Source: Phragmites australis (Eukaryota > Streptophyta > Magnoliopsida > Poales > Poaceae). From it: a DNA stretch of 64,000 nucleotides. Of this stretch, positions 35,402-46,259 are shown one piece after another (position 1 is the first letter of the stretch; the number at the start of each line of letters is the position of its first letter). Made by a program: the position numbers and the translations under genes. The notes below the pieces were generated by a model. It had not been told where the DNA came from. It worked only from the letters and a program-made list of their open reading frames with translations, and did no database searches. Location: assembly GCF_958298935.1 (NCBI RefSeq), contig NC_084937.1, positions 25,119,568 through 25,183,567 on the forward strand, written 5' to 3'.

Positions 35402-38400
35402 ATGTCGGCGATGACGGCGACGCAGCTTACGCTCACGGCCCTCCCGTTATCCCAGTCGCCTTCGCCACATTCCAGCCTCCGACTCCGCCTCTCGCCGGCG
35501 GCGAGGACCCGCGTTCTCGCCCCGCGGGCGTCAGCATCGGCGACAGCTGTCTCTGCTAAACCGGCAGCGGCGGTGGCTCCCCTGGTTGCGGACCGCACCG
35601 TCGTCCGTATCGGGCTCCCCAGCAAGGGGCGGATGGCCGAGCAAACCCTAAGCCTCCTCAAGGTATCGTGCTTCTCCCCTATTCTGCTTCCGTTGCTTGG
35701 TTTGCAATTTTGAATTATATAATTGTTTTGCTGATTTGTTTGCGGTCGTGCTGTTTGTGCTTGATGGTGCAGAGTTGCCAATTGTCGGTAAGGCAGCTCA
35801 ACCCGCGGCAATACACTGCGGATATCCCGCTGGTGAGGTTTACAGCCCTATGGTCTCTCTGCATTACCGTCTATTTGATTTGGCTGGGAGGTGGGCAGTT
35901 GCTGACTTGCTGTGAGTTGGTGTTGAATCAGTAAGCCTTTAGTTGCTGCCACACTGGTAGGATTGTGGGGTTTAAGAACAGTGTAGCTTTCCTCTCCCAT
36001 GGTTTGTTTTTAAGATAGGTTGCTAGATAAGCTTAACACTTAGGCTTAGCAAGAGGGAATTGCTACTGTGGTATTGTTGGTTATATGCAAGGCCTGTTTG
36101 ATGTTTGGTAGAAGCAATGCCAAAGAAATGTTACATGATATCTATTGTCCCTACACTAGTGAGCGAAGGCTTGACAACTTGATAGGCAGCTCATCTTATG
36201 ATCGAGTCAAATTTTGTGTTTGAAGCTGTGGTGTTATGGTAGGTTTATTGAACGTGGTTGTTGAGAAACAGACCATATTTGTTAGCTTTGTTGAAGTCCT
36301 GCATGTGAATTGATAAATAACATGTCACTCAGGCTAGAGTTCTAGTTGTTCTAGTCATGTGCTCTGGTAATTGCCGAATCACCAATCATTGAGGCCGGCC
36401 TTTTTTTTTCGTTTCTTAATTGAATATTTCAGGATTGTTAGAGGAACGCCAATTTGTTGCATCTGTCAAGATGTTTTCCAGCAAGACATTTGTTCTGTTT
36501 CTTAAGATTGGTTTGCTTAGCAACACTGTTATTCTTTGTACTTTTCTCCTTCTGTTTTGTACTAATCAAAGAAAATGATGTCAAAGTCCATGGCACCAGA
36601 CCATCTCTATTGTGCATCTAGATACAATTCCTCCGATATTCGTCATTTTGCATAGCAAACATACGTGAGATGCAGAACATGCATATGTCCTACAAAAAGT
36701 TAGATTTAAGACCAAGTGGTTTATCAACAATTTCGAGTATCTTTTAAATTGAAGAATCAAGAAGGTTTTTGTTGGCTACTTAAAAGTCTCTATTAGAGCA
36801 CTCTCACATCCCTGTTTGCATGCAAAGCTTATACAACCTATTATCTGTAGAGTTGGATTTATACGTAAGAACATTGAACCCTAACATCTGATTTATAGAT
36901 GTATGTATTAAGACTTCATACTACAATGGAGCAATGTGTATTGTGAAATTATAGTATCTGCCTACAAGTAATTAATGTCCAACGGTCCGGCCTGGGTCCA
37001 TGTATTCTTTTTTCTCCCCTTCTGATTAATGTGGGCTTCTCTTCTCAAAATGAATCCATGCATCCATGTTTTAGTTATATACTGCCCCTCACTCACAATC
37101 TGTCAGCCTTACTATGGAGCATAATTTCGCAATATTTGTCCATTGACTAAACGATCGATATAGTTCTTGTATTTTTCTCTCCAATTATTATAAGTTTGAG
37201 ATAAAAGGTTGAATGGCCAGTATGAGTATATTCATTTAATAGTGAATTAGTGATACACTGGTAGCACGTGCAGCTTTACTTCATTTTCCCGTTTCTTCAA
37301 CTTTATAGTACCTCATTGGTCTGTTGCAATTTGCTAACAGCTGCTTTGACACATACTGAGGAACGGAGTGAGCGATAGATAGTGGCAGTAAAATTCACGC
37401 TTAGTTCTAATCCGGTGTGTTGCTATCTTTTCATCTTTTTGCAGATTCCAAACTTGGAGGTTTGGTTTCAAAGGCCTAAAGATATTGTTCGTAAACTGCA
37501 GTCAGGGGATCTTGATCTTGGTATTGTGGGTTTTGACATGGTCAGTGAGTACGGGAAGGTAAGTTTCTGAGGCATCCTGTTAAATCTTTTGGCTCTGTTT
37601 GTGCATGCCTTTAATCTTAGATGTTTCGGTAATATCTAATACTTCCTCCATTCCACAATATAGCTCCTTTTACTTGGAAGTCACCATTTCAGCATTAGTC
37701 CACGGATGAAAATAAGAGTGTAATTATTGCAATATTTCCACCTTCTACCCCTATCTAATAATGTGAAAGGGGTTAAGTGTTTCTAGCATGCAGTTAAATA
37801 GGGGCATGTGTGGTTGTTTCTCACTAACGTACCCTTAGACTTAGTGCCTCCTTAGTTTGCGAGCATGATGGTTGTGGACTTTATTATGAAACAGAGGGAG
37901 TACAAATTTCTGCTAATTGAATTCACAATGTTCTTTGCGTGTTTTTTTTTTACAGAGCCTTTATCTGATCAATGCTTGCACTTATTTGAGATTTCATGTG
38001 GCAGGGAAATGCTGATTTAGTAGTTGTTCATGATGCTCTTGAGTTTGGACACTGTCGGTTGTCCCTTGCGGTATGGGGTTATCCAAGCTCATTCATGGGT
38101 AATAGTCTTGATATCCCTAATTGAAGTTTATATCTGAAGCAGTCAATCGTGTGACCAGGTACCTAAGGAAGGCATTTTTGAAAACATAAATACTCTGGAG
38201 GATTTGGCAAAGATGCCTGAATGGACAGAAGAAAGACCACTGCGTGTTGTTACAGGATTTGGATATGTATGATCATTGACCCAAGCTGTTTGTGAACACA
38301 GGTTTGCTGATCATTGACCCAAGTTATGCTATTGTGCTGCAGATAGGCGCTAAGTTCTTGGAAGAGAATGGTTTTAAGCATGTTCACTTTTTATCTGCTG

Positions 38401-40882
38401 ATGGAGCCCTTGAGTCATATCCTCCTGTGAGATTGCTCTCTTTTCATTTTATTTCCTTCTGTTTCTTTGCGATTCCACCTTTTCTTTTTTCATGTAGTTA
38501 TTTGGAATTTGGATGGTGCAATAGTGAATGGTGCCCATTTCTGTTCCACTATAGTGCTTAAATTTAGATCTTGCGAGAAACTAACTGCCAATGTTTTCTA
38601 GTATCATATTAGTCATTTCTTTCAACAAATTAGGATGCTGCATATTATTATGTGTACTGCTGACGTGTTCTGTACCTTTTTTTTGTTCTTGCTCTAGTAT
38701 ATTATGATATGACTGGCATGAATCTGTATGAACTTTAACTCTTCACATTGTAATGAACAACAGTTTGTTTTTAACTATTGTAATGTATACTGGAATGTGT
38801 GCCTATAGTCTTTTTGCTAGCTTATGAGCTGTGCCATAATCTAATCAAGAGGCTATCAAGGTTAATGCATGTTGCTAATTTCCTTTTCCCCTGTGAAGAT
38901 GGGTATGGCTGATGCTATCGTGGATCTTGTGAGTAGCGGAACGACCTTGCGTGAGAATAATTTGAAGGAAATTGAAGGTGGAGTAGTTTTGGAAAGCCAG
39001 GTAAGCCTCCTCTCTCACATGCACGTGCCCGCCCGCACAGGCACACGCTCACGCGTGCACGCACACACCCTCAGGCAATATTTCCAACTTCCAATTGACG
39101 CTTCTTTTGTCAAAGAGAAAAGTTGTGTTTGTTTCATATGATATCGAATTCTATGCAGGCCACTCTTGTAGCAAGTAGGAGGTCTCTTCACAAACGTAAA
39201 GGTGTGTTGGAGATTACTCATGAGTTGCTTGAAAGATTAGAGGCTCACCTCACAGCGACTGCGGAGCTGATGGTAAGTCTTTATATAGCTTACATGATTA
39301 TACAAGTTTTATTGCTTAACTTATTGTACTTTTCATTATCATATAAGGTCACAGCAAACATGAGGGGCAATAGTGCAGAAGAAGTGGGAGAGAGAGTTCT
39401 TAGCCAAACATCAATATGTGGATTACAGGTAATAATTAGGAATATTCAAACTAGCAACAAACATTATTGTCTAAAATCTGGCCATGAATCATGTGTAATT
39501 TTGTGGTGGAATGATTATCTTTATGTTTTAAAATAGAGCTGTATTCATCATATGTAGCATCATTTAAATTTTCCCCACCAATAAGGATTAAAATATTTCA
39601 TTCTCTTTCTTTTTCTTGATTGATGAGGAAACTTCTAGCCCTTTGGAGTGAAAGTAGCGGGTCCTGTTAACATTATTCTAATTAGGAAACTTCTAGCCCT
39701 TTGGAGTGAAAGTAGCGGGTCCTGTTAACGTTATTCTAATTATATATAATATGTAATATGTCATGTGGGGGCAGCAGTACAGGCGCAGGCACAAGGAGTC
39801 CCAACGGCTTCTTCAGATTGATTAGTTAGAGATAAATTAGATTTGGTTAGAGATAAGAATTGGTTAGTTTGAATTGTTAGGCACTGGGGCTATATAATGC
39901 CACCGGATTCATTTGATCTAGCAAGAAGAGAAAACCCCGAAACCACCCTACCCCGAGCCTTGTCCCTAAGCGCAACACCACAACGCCGCCCAAGTTCAAG
40001 CGCTTGGCTCTGCGACCTCCTCAAAACCCTCCTTCCCTCCACCGCTACTTCCTTCGTTCACGACGCCCTTCCGCTGGCTGTGACATAATATCTGTCATCT
40101 CTCTTGGAAGGCATATTAACATCATTCTAATTATATAATTAACGGAGTGAAATTGGTCATGATCTAAGTGAAACTGCAGTAGTTTGAAAATTGATGTTGA
40201 ATTCTTATTGTTGAAATATTGAGGTTTAATTCTTATATTTCTAACTCATGCTTATGATTTCATTACTCCATGTTGATGTGAACAGGGCCCGACTATAAGT
40301 CCCGTCTATTGCAGACGTGATGGCAAAGTTGCTGTGGAATACTATGCTATTAATGTAGTTGTTCCACAAAAGTTGCTTTACAAGTCTATTCAGCAACTGA
40401 GATCTGTAAGACTCTTACCTCATCCTTATCTTCATTTTAACTCATATAAGATGTCCCACAAATGTTGCGATTGAAGGAGATGTCCCACAAATGTTCTCCA
40501 ATAACTACCCTAAATAAAATTTAAAAGTATTTATCCTTATCCAGAAGCGATGGGTTTTAGGATTTTAAATCATGTTTAAAGCTTCATTTCTAGCAGCTGA
40601 AAGCACGGAGCTTTTCCTCTACTCCAATAAGAAAAAGAAACGCTTTTTGTTCTTTTCTTCTGCACACAGCACAGTGTACCAACTTGTTTGAGCTCTTATT
40701 AGGCCTTATTTTCTGAACCTCTATGGTTCTTGTTGTTAATGAAACATGCGATATTGATACCTGTATCCATGGACTTGGAACTGCAGATTGGTGGCAGCGG
40801 AGTCTTGGTAACAAAGCTGACTTACATATTTGACGAGGAGACACCAAGGTGGCGCAATCTTCTCTTGGAGCTGGGGTTGTAA
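35402..40882 (+). CDS. HISN1: ATP phosphoribosyltransferase, chloroplastic (histidine biosynthesis step 1)
   Basis: Condenses ATP with PRPP to give phosphoribosyl-ATP, the committed step of histidine synthesis in plastids. Eleven exons: 35402-35662, 35773-35832, 37445-37558, 38005-38070, 38159-38266, 38343-38426, 38899-39000, 39159-39272, 39348-39428, 40286-40405, 40787-40882. Every exon is a multiple of three, all joins are in phase 0, and the total is 401 residues. An Ala/Ser/Pro-rich transit peptide covers about residues 1-55. The catalytic region has [30 protein letters not shown] and the PRPP-binding loop [20 protein letters not shown]. The C-terminal part, carrying the His-feedback ACT-like domain in long-form enzymes, includes [18 protein letters not shown] and ends in [13 protein letters not shown]. 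No lesions were seen. Introns 3 and 9 carry transposon insertions. Confidence 0.97.
37642..37900. mobile_element. Stowaway-type MITE in HISN1 intron 3
   Basis: Left end CTTCCTCCATTCCACAATAT, right end ATGAAACAGAGGGAG, flanked by TA on each side. The CTCC-rich terminus and TA duplication match the Tc1/mariner Stowaway group. 259 bp, non-coding. Confidence 0.75.
39626..39741. repeat. 58-bp tandem duplication in HISN1 intron 9
   Basis: Copies 39626-39683 and 39684-39741 differ at one base (AACATT versus AACGTT). The unit starts AGGAAACTTCTAGCCC and ends TTATTCTAATT. A diverged match to the end of the unit recurs at 40103-40127, beyond the solo LTR. Confidence 0.95.
39759..40085. mobile_element. 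Solo LTR (or very short LTR element) with 5-bp target duplication, HISN1 intron 9
   Basis: 327 bp from TGTCATGTGG to GCTGTGACA, with the TG...CA ends of an LTR. TAATA flanks both sides (39754-39758 and 40086-40090). A TATA-like GGGCTATATAATGCC near 39890 would be the LTR promoter. There is no internal domain, so unequal recombination between two LTRs is the likely origin. Confidence 0.8.
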
Positions 40883-42354
40883 CATGGTGGAAGGTAAAGC
40901 TTTTGGTCTCTTCTACAATGTTCTCTGTTTTAGCACCGCATTAATTTGCCCCTGCTGAAGTATCTGAATCCACCATATGCAGAAGTGAGCTATCATGTGG
41001 GACGTCTGTCATGTACCGCTTCAAGAAGTTTTGGTCTGTACCGTCGTGTTTTGTGCTCAGCTGTTTATACTCTAGGCATCTGTTGGACCATCCGCTGATG
41101 TACTTGTTGATACAGTTGGGGGAACCGTGTTGTTGGGTGTGTGTGTTTGTTGTGCCTGACCTCGCCTGCTGCGGTGCTGAAATAAAGAAAGCCGGTCAGG
41201 TTCGTCTCCTCCCTTGATCCCACCTGCTACAACATTCGTGTCCACCTGCCTGTCGTCGGAGTATATGATGCATGCCATCCGTGGGCGGGCACACCTGGGA
41301 AAGGGTGTACAAATGTACATTTAATTTTTTCACAAAACGTGGACTATATACGTTGTTTATATCATTAGTTATTAAAATTTAATAATTATGTGTTGCACTT
41401 TGATTTAACAAATTATTTATATATTTTTAGTCTTTTCTCACTATCGTAGTCTCGCAGTCTACCATCTTAAGGTCTAATTAGCCTCGGTAAGGTAAAAATA
41501 GATTAGATTTGTATGGATAATGTTTTTACCATATTCATATTATTTTTTTGTCGGATTTAGAGTTGGGAGAGGATATTGTAGATACAAATTCGAATACAGA
41601 TTGTTTCGGAGTTAGAGTTGGACTAAAAATAAACTAAAATAGTCAGATATTATTTGCGCATATGGTCATGCAAGCAATAGATAGTGTGATAGCAATTATG
41701 CTGGTTAGTATTAAGATTGTGTGAGTTTCATCTCTATTTTGAAGCCATCAATTATCTTCATTGAGACAATCTTTGGTGAGTATGAGGATTCATATATATA
41801 GTTAAAATCTCACTTAGGGTACTGTCATAAGTCATCGTCATTTTTTCAAAAAACAATGAAAGATTAAAAGAGTCCAAACAGATTTAGCTTATACACAAGT
41901 AGATATAAAATAATATATGCCTATCATATGGTTCAATTATAAGAAAAAGAAACTAAGAGCTATTTCTATTTTTTTATACACGTAAGAGGCATACACACTA
42001 GCACATAGAAATACTATAATTTTCATCAAATAAACATCATATAATAGACAATAGCTAATAGTATAATTCAAAATATTACATTGTATAGATAGATATAATG
42101 CATACTCTATTTCATAGTATTAGTCTAGGCTAGAGGTAATGAACCTAGTAAAATATAGATAATTTGATCTAAAAATAGGATAATTCGTTTCCATCGGATT
42201 TTTACAATACAACACATATATCTATATATATGAAATATCATAAGCTTGACGAACTATCAGAAGGTGACCACAGGAAACCGAGCCCAGCTTTACATACACT
42301 GGCATCATTGTGTTGATCAGAAACCAGATGTACTGGCAATGACAGTTCGTCACC
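40883..42354. other. HISN1 3' UTR and AT-rich intergenic DNA
   Basis: The UTR probably extends to about 41320. 41330-42250 is AT-rich with no gene recognised. Confidence 0.5.
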
Positions 42355-43550
42355 TCAATCTTTCTCCTCAAGATCACCTTCCAAAGCACCGTTTTTGTCC
42401 GATGAACAATCGTGGATCTCCAGCGATCTCAAGAAGTTGAAGTAGGCATACTTGATGTCAAACTGCATGTCATACCAGTAGTTCACGGCAATAGTGAGCA
42501 CGTTCGGTCCTGGGCTCTGGCTGACATGGTGAAACCACATGCTCGGCACGTAAAGAATCTCGCCGGCCTGCACCGTGCACCGTATCGGCGCCGGCCCGTT
42601 GAAGTAGAGCGGGAACGACGACGCCTGCGCGGCCACCTCCTCCGGCGACGTGCGCCTCGCTGGCCCAGGGCACGTGCGCGTCCACGTCGCCGGCCACCGC
42701 CGCGTACTCCCCGCGGAGGCAGTCGTCCTGCTGCTGTGCGTACACGACCAGGCCCGCGGCCGGGTCGGAGCCCCTGATGAGCCGCACGGCGGTGGGGAAG
42801 TCGACGCGGCGGTCGTGCGCGGACGCGAAGCACTTGGAGGCGCGCGGAAGCCGCGGGTGCGGGGCGAGCGCGTCGGCGCGGGCGTCGGGGGTGAGGTGGA
42901 GGGAGACGGCGGTGGAGCGGAGCGCGTCGATGAGTATGAGCGGAAGGGAAATTTCCGCAACGTGCCCATCTACTATTTGCACCGTCCTCACCAATCTTAA
43001 ATCAAACTAACGGAAATACTGAAAATTAAAATGTGAAATACGATAGTACTATAGTTTAATAGGTCACACTTTTCGGATTTTTTATGGTGTATAAATACTT
43101 CGAGTAGTTATACGTTTGCTTCAGTTAGATGATTTTTTACGGTTTATTTATTAGTCTAAATCTTTCGATAGAATACAACAGTACTATAGTTTAATCAGTT
43201 ACACTATCTGTTTTTTTATTAGTATAAATGTTCTGATTAGTCATACATTTGTTTCTTTTTTTATAGATTATTCATCACTCCGAATCTTAACATACTCTAA
43301 GAACTACTCAGAGTGACGGGTGGCAGAGGAAGGTGAGCGGCGTCGGGGGCAGGTCGGCGTGCGGCACGACACGATGGTGGCGTCGTCGTCGTCCGGGACG
43401 GGGAGTGGACGCCCAGCAGATCGCGGGACTCCGCCCACAGTTCCAGCGCGCACAACGCGCTCTACTGGCGCTGCGGCGTCCGCCTGACACGAAACATATC
43501 TCAAGGGCGAAGGACGCGTAGAACATAAAGTCAATGTTCAGCGCGACCTT
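42355..43550 (-). pseudogene. JmjC-domain (JMJ32-like) oxygenase gene, copy 1, broken
   Basis: Intact relatives are Fe(II)/2-oxoglutarate-dependent JmjC proteins of the plant JMJ32 group. The 3' part (42355 to about 42950) reads in pieces: [47 protein letters not shown] and VPWASEA. The frame then changes to [36 protein letters not shown] and [18 protein letters not shown], ending in EEKD. About 88 residues between WASEA and SPEE are missing, including the SFHKD iron ligands seen in copy 2. The N-terminal fragment (43304-43550) stops after LPPTPLTFLCHPSL and is split from the rest by about 340 bp of AT-rich DNA. It cannot encode an active enzyme. Confidence 0.85.
42990..43310. repeat. AT-rich insertion inside JmjC copy 1 with two diverged repeats
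   Basis: AGTACTATAGTTTAAT occurs near 43045 and again near 43171. Each copy is followed by similar text (ATAAAT ... TAGT-ATAC-TTTG), giving two diverged units about 126 bp apart. The block separates two parts of the JmjC gene that are contiguous in copy 2. Its origin is unknown. Confidence 0.5.
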
Positions 43551-43720
43551 CATCTTTGACAGCTACATCTCCCCTTGGTTTCGGCATTTTGCCCACAACA
43601 ACCTTCTCCTAAAACCATAGGCTCCTCCACCACGACGTAGCCGGTTGGCAGCACTGCACTGAATGCCCAATGCCCATAGCATATGACCCGCATGAAAAAA
43701 ACCAGCTGCAAACTAGCTTG

Positions 43721-43728
43721 TATATAAG
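43721..43728 (+). promoter_or_regulatory. TATA box of EF-hand gene 2
   Basis: TATATAAG about 80 bp before the ATG at 43807. Confidence 0.7.
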
Positions 43729-43806
43729 CAGCACTCACCAGGCCAGCTTCAACCATCCTCAAACCAAACCAGCAAGAACATCAACCGCACTCCGCGAACC
43801 AGCAAC

Positions 43807-44220
43807 ATGAGTGTAGAAATCCTTGACGGCAAGACCATCCGGAGCTTCGTCGAGGACGAGGGCGCCTTCAACTCCTCCGTGGACGGCCGGTTCGTGGCCC
43901 TCGACACCAACCGTGATGGCCTGCTCTCGTACTCGGAGATGGCCAAGGAGCTCATGAGCCTCAGAGTTCTTGAGAAGCACTTCGGCGTCGATGAGGCCGC
44001 CATGAGCCCCGACGAGCTTGTGGAGCTGTACCGTGGCCTGTTTGCGCAGTTCGACCGGGACGGCAACGGCACGGTGGACGTGGAGGAGTTCCGGGCCGAG
44101 ATGAAGGAGGTGATGCTCGCCGTCGCCAACGGCATCGGGTTCCTGCCGGTGCAGATGGTGGTCGAGGAAGGCAGCTTCCTGAAGGTGGCTGTGGACAGGG
44201 AGCTGGCCAAAGCAGCTTGA
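43807..44220 (+). CDS. EF-hand calcium-binding protein, copy 2
   Basis: A 137-residue intronless paralog of the gene at 33547, about 10 kb away in the same orientation. Two EF-hand loops: D33-E44 (DTNRDGLLSYSE) and D83-E94 (DRDGNGTVDVEE). Loop 1 has Asn where copy 1 has Asp at position 3; both can ligate calcium. The N-terminus (MSVEILDGKTIRSFVEDE) and C-terminus (LPVQMVVEEGSFLKVAVDRE) are nearly shared. It stands between two broken JmjC copies, so the EF-hand and JmjC genes appear to have been duplicated as neighbours. The frame is intact and a TATA box is present. No targeting signal is visible. Confidence 0.92.
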   Translation: MSVEILDGKTIRSFVEDEGAFNSSVDGRFVALDTNRDGLLSYSEMAKELMSLRVLEKHFGVDEAAMSPDELVELYRGLFAQFDRDGNGTVDVEEFRAEMKEVMLAVANGIGFLPVQMVVEEGSFLKVAVDRELAKAA

Positions 44221-44229
44221 AGCAACAGT

Positions 44230-45180
44230 TTTGCAGCAATTTTGTCACACGTCTACGATTTCTAATTTTATATTGCCATTCTTGTACTTGATTGGAGCTA
44301 TTTCATTGCTAGTTGCTCGTGCTTATTTAGTGGGATACGGCAGAAGCCCAAAAGTTATAATGCTGTAGTTCATAAACCACACAAGCTAGTTAAACAAATG
44401 GAAATGTTGTGTGGCTATGCTTGTGAAAGCCTACATGTGGAAATAAAAGTGGCAGTTTTGGAATCTGGAGTGTGAGGATTCTGTGTTCAGTAATCGGATG
44501 CATTCCGTGTTCTGTTTTCAGTAATCTGGATGATAATATATTTATCATGATGAGAACAGGTAAACAAAATATGTTCCGAGTGAATTTCAGAACGGTCATC
44601 CGGGAGAATAAAATTACCACAAATTGGCTCAAGTTAGCAGAAGCAGATATCAATTCAACATATCATGTGTATGAATTAAAGCTAAGAAAATTATGTCATA
44701 AATAAAAGAACTAAAGACAATATCTATGTGCAATGTAGAGCTGGCAGCAAGTTTATGACATCAGGCACTAACACTGCCAGATTCAGAAGAGATCTTCGCT
44801 TGAAATTCTGCTTTCCTTCTGATCCAACTCGCACTGAAACATGCATAATTTGCATGAGATGACATTTTTAGAAATGCAGAATGTAAGGCATGACCATCGG
44901 AGAATAACTGAATAAGCATGGGCAGAATTCACCTTCCCATGCCTGAATAAACATTTGAAAAATTGCCATCAAAATGTTCAATCTGCAACCAAATCAAACC
45001 TGATAAGCTATTTGGCCCTGCAAATTTGTACGACATACACGGCAGGCAATCGAGATACTTGCACCGAGCATCTACTTCCGAACATTGAGGAACTGTTAGA
45101 TGATGTCCAAAAAAACTGAGCAATATCCTGCTCATACTGGCCTTACTGCATCCATCCAGAATCGAATGCAACCACAATTC
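44230..45180. other. EF-hand gene 2 3' UTR and intergenic DNA
   Basis: No gene recognised. A short minus-strand exon-like stretch near 44770-44830 reads CELDQKESRISSEDLF before a stop, but nothing links it to a gene. Confidence 0.4.
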
Positions 45181-45186
45181 ACCAAC

Positions 45187-46253
45187 TCAATCGTTCTTCT
45201 CCTCGAAATCACCTACCAAAGCACCAGTCTTGTTCGGCCAACCATCGTCGATCTCCAGCGACCTCAAGAAGTTGAAGTAAGCATACTTGATGTCAAACTG
45301 CGATGGTGAGCCCGTTTGGCTCGGGGCTCTGGCTGACATGGTGAAACCACATGCTCGGCAAGTAGAGCATCTCGCCGGCGCGGACCGTGCAATGTATCGG
45401 CCTCAGCCCCTCGAAGTAGAGCGGGAAGGATGACACCTGAGAAGGCAGGTAGGGGTCAACGCTGCTCCACGGCACGAGCCTCTCGGGTTCTTCCATCTCC
45501 AGCTTAAGCCTCAGCTCCCCCTCTCCTCCCTGCTCCGCGACGTAGTGGGCGGCGGGGTAGTCGCGGACGTAGAGGCGGTGGTGCTCGGTAGGGGGCAGGA
45601 GGAGGAAGTGCTTCTCGCCGGAGACGACAACGTAGATGTTGTCGTAGTGGTCCTTGTGGAAGGAGGTGACGGAGTGGGAGTTGCCGATCCAGAGGTTGAC
45701 GGCCTCAGGGAGGCAGCCAAGCGCCTCGCTGGCCCAGGGCACGTGCGAGTCCACGTCGCCGGCCACCGCCGCGTACTCCCCGCGGAGGCAATCGTCCTGC
45801 TGCTGCGCGTACGCCACCAGGCCCGCGGCCGGAACCGAGCGCCTGATGAGCCGCACGGCGGTGGGGAAGTCGACGCGGCGGACGTGCGCGGATGCGAAGC
45901 ACCTGGAGTCGGGAAGCTGCGGGTGTGGGGCCAGGGCGTCGGCGCGGCCGTTGGGGGTGAGGTGGAGGGAGACGGCGGTGGAGCGGAGCGCGTCGGTGAG
46001 GTAGGAGGCTGTAGGCCAGAGGGACGCGGCGGGCCAGTGGCGTGTAGCCGCAGCGGAGACGAGAAGCGGGCGGCCCAGGGAGACGTGGTCGCGGAGGAAG
46101 GCGAGCGGCGTCGGGGGGCAGGTCGACACGCGGCACGGCGGAGGCGTCGGCGGCGTCAGGGGACGGGGAGTGGAGGCCCAGCAGGTCTCGGGACTCGACC
46201 CACAGCTCCCGCACCGCGCGCTCCATTGGTGCGTTGCGGCGCCAGCCTGACAC
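45187..46253 (-). pseudogene. JmjC-domain (JMJ32-like) oxygenase gene, copy 2, two frameshifts
   Basis: Reads as a nearly full-length JMJ32-like protein: MERAVRELWVESRDLLGL, LAFLRDHVSLGRPLLVSAAA, the iron-binding core HSVTSFHKDHYDN (first His and Asp), GEKHFLLLPPTEHHRLYVR, then [24 protein letters not shown] (distal His) and [16 protein letters not shown]. Two lesions break it. Six C instead of five at 46113-46118 shifts the frame near residue 50; copy 1 has five and reads LPPTPL. A 23-bp loss at about 45300 removes the VNYWYDMQ region kept in copy 1. The single C could be an assembly error, but the 23-bp loss is less easily dismissed. The catalytic residues are still readable. Confidence 0.82.
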
Positions 46254-46259
46254 GGGCGC

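Noticed and set aside
42412..43010. Plus-strand ORFs over JmjC copy 1
   Set aside because: They are antisense to clear JmjC coding sequence and Arg/Gly/Ala-rich without a domain.
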